A stretch of DNA of 64,000 nt. Source: Desulfuromonas acetoxidans DSM 684 (lineage in GTDB: Bacteria > Desulfobacterota > Desulfuromonadia > Desulfuromonadales > Desulfuromonadaceae). Where the stretch lies: assembly GCF_000167355.1 (NCBI RefSeq), contig NZ_AAEW02000008.1, positions 123,501-187,500 of the forward strand, written 5' to 3'. The position numbers and the translations under genes were made by a program. This document shows positions 63,433 through 64,000 of this stretch, piece by piece (position 1 is the first letter of the stretch; every line of letters begins with the position of its first letter). The notes below the pieces were generated by a model. It saw only the letters and a program-made list of their open reading frames with translations, was not told the DNA's origin and searched no databases.

Positions 63433-64000
63433 GTGAAACTGCTTTTTGTTGGGGATGTGGTTGGTCGGGCCGGCCGACAGCTATTGTCGCGCTGCCTGGA
63501 TCGGTTGGTTGATCGTCATGCGGTCGATTTTGTCGTCGTCAACGGCGAGAATGCCGCTGGCGGTTTTGGGCTGACGGAAGATGTGGTACGCGAGTTTCGC
63601 AAACTCGGTGTGCATGTCATCACCTCCGGTAATCATATCTGGGATAAGCGAGAGTTTGCCGCGCAGCTGGATCGGTTTGACGATGTGTTGCGGCCGGGAA
63701 ATTATCCCGAGGGGGCGCCGGGGCGTGGCTTGGGTCTGTATGAAACCAGCGCCGGAATTAAGGTGGCGGTGATTAATCTTGAAGGCCGCGTTTTTATGAA
63801 TAACCTCGATTGCCCGTTTCGACTTGCCGATCAGTATCTGGCCAGTCTCCCTGACGACGTCCGGGTGGTGATGGTGGATTTTCATGCCGAGGCCACCAGC
63901 GAAAAGATGGCTCTGGCCCATTATCTTGATGGGCGCGTGTCTGTCGTTGTGGGAACGCATACCCATGTTCCCACTGCGGATGAGCATGTTCTGCCCGGAG
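63433..64000 (+). CDS. YmdB/TIGR00282-type metallophosphoesterase (3' end outside window)
   Basis: 189 codons visible from GTG 63433, running off the edge. Phosphoesterase motifs: LFVGDVVGRAGRQLL (GDxxGR), VNGENAAGG (NGEN), SGNHIWDK (GNH), DFHAEATSEK (H-x-E) and GTHTHVPTAD. These bind the di-metal centre of the family, whose members hydrolyse cyclic nucleotides such as 2',3'-cAMP. Next to rny, as in Bacillus (rny-ymdB). GTGAGG at 63420-63425 precedes it. Confidence 0.93.
   Translation, partial: MKLLFVGDVVGRAGRQLLSRCLDRLVDRHAVDFVVVNGENAAGGFGLTEDVVREFRKLGVHVITSGNHIWDKREFAAQLDRFDDVLRPGNYPEGAPGRGLGLYETSAGIKVAVINLEGRVFMNNLDCPFRLADQYLASLPDDVRVVMVDFHAEATSEKMALAHYLDGRVSVVVGTHTHVPTADEHVLPG

Noticed and set aside
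1..64000. CRISPR arrays, tRNA or rRNA genes, prophage genes
   Set aside because: No regularly spaced direct repeats, cloverleaf-like or rRNA-like sequence, and no phage structural genes were seen in the gaps.

Overview
The window is a piece of a Gram-negative bacterial chromosome that is almost entirely a flagellar gene cluster (about 1-47 kb), followed by a chemoreceptor and a housekeeping block (smc, ftsY, zapB, zapA, 5-formyl-THF cyclo-ligase, rny, ymdB-like). P- and L-ring genes (flgI, flgH), a lipoprotein signal on FlgH, an FlhF/FlhG pair, a MotE-like protein, and a CsrA/FliW switch combined with sigma-28/FlgM control point to a delta-proteobacterium of the Desulfuromonas/Pelobacter/Geobacter type. 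That placement is inferred from gene content and order, not from a marker-gene comparison.

Layout. 1-6.5 kb: fliI (5' truncated by the window edge), fliJ, motE-like, fliK, flgD, flgE, ending in a strong terminator. 6.9-18.8 kb: motA, motB, fliL (reading frame broken by one base), fliM, fliN, fliO, fliP, fliQ, fliR, flhB, flhA, flhF, flhG, fliA and a small membrane/HTH-like orf: motor, switch, export gate, polar-placement GTPase/ATPase and sigma-28. 19.5-23.7 kb: rod and ring genes flgF, flgG, flgA, flgH, flgI behind a sigma-28-like promoter. 23.8-25.2 kb: an oppositely oriented manC/algA-type GDP-mannose enzyme with a mobile palindromic repeat beside it. 25.6-31.8 kb: flgJ with its own sigma-28-like promoter, then a second such promoter driving an unknown orf, flgM, flgN, flgK, a very long flgL, csrA and fliW. 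31.9-41.3 kb: four flagellin genes in tandem (600, 932, 578 and 804 codons). 41.4-47.2 kb: flaG, fliD, fliS, a FliT/FlgN-like chaperone, a PilZ protein, a second FliK-like protein and a stand-alone FlhB C-terminal domain. 47.4-49.1 kb: a chemoreceptor. 49.2-64 kb: a Nudix hydrolase, ubiE, a complete IS3-family element with 3-bp target duplication, a large AsmA-like protein, smc, a roadblock-like protein, ftsY, zapB, zapA, 5-FCL, rny and the start of a ymdB-like phosphoesterase.

Most striking points. (i) The third flagellin carries a complete gluzincin-type zinc metallopeptidase core (HEMTH plus a downstream EGTAE) in place of the usual variable domain: a flagellinolysin, that is, a predicted protease displayed along the filament. 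(ii) The flagellin leaders contain hairpins that present ANGGA, or GGA, motifs. In three of them an identical GGGC-A(C/T)GGAA-GCCC hairpin is followed by an ATGGAGGA site overlapping the Shine-Dalgarno, and csrA-fliW lies immediately upstream of the array, so a CsrA/FliW checkpoint acting in parallel on four flagellins is predicted. (iii) Two of the flagellins have exposed domains built from three tandem copies of a roughly 75-90 residue module. (iv) Five sigma-28-like promoters share TAAA-N15/16-(G)CCGATAA, one placed so close to its start codon that a leaderless mRNA is predicted. All functional assignments rest on reading the translated sequence and on knowledge of the families; no database search was run.
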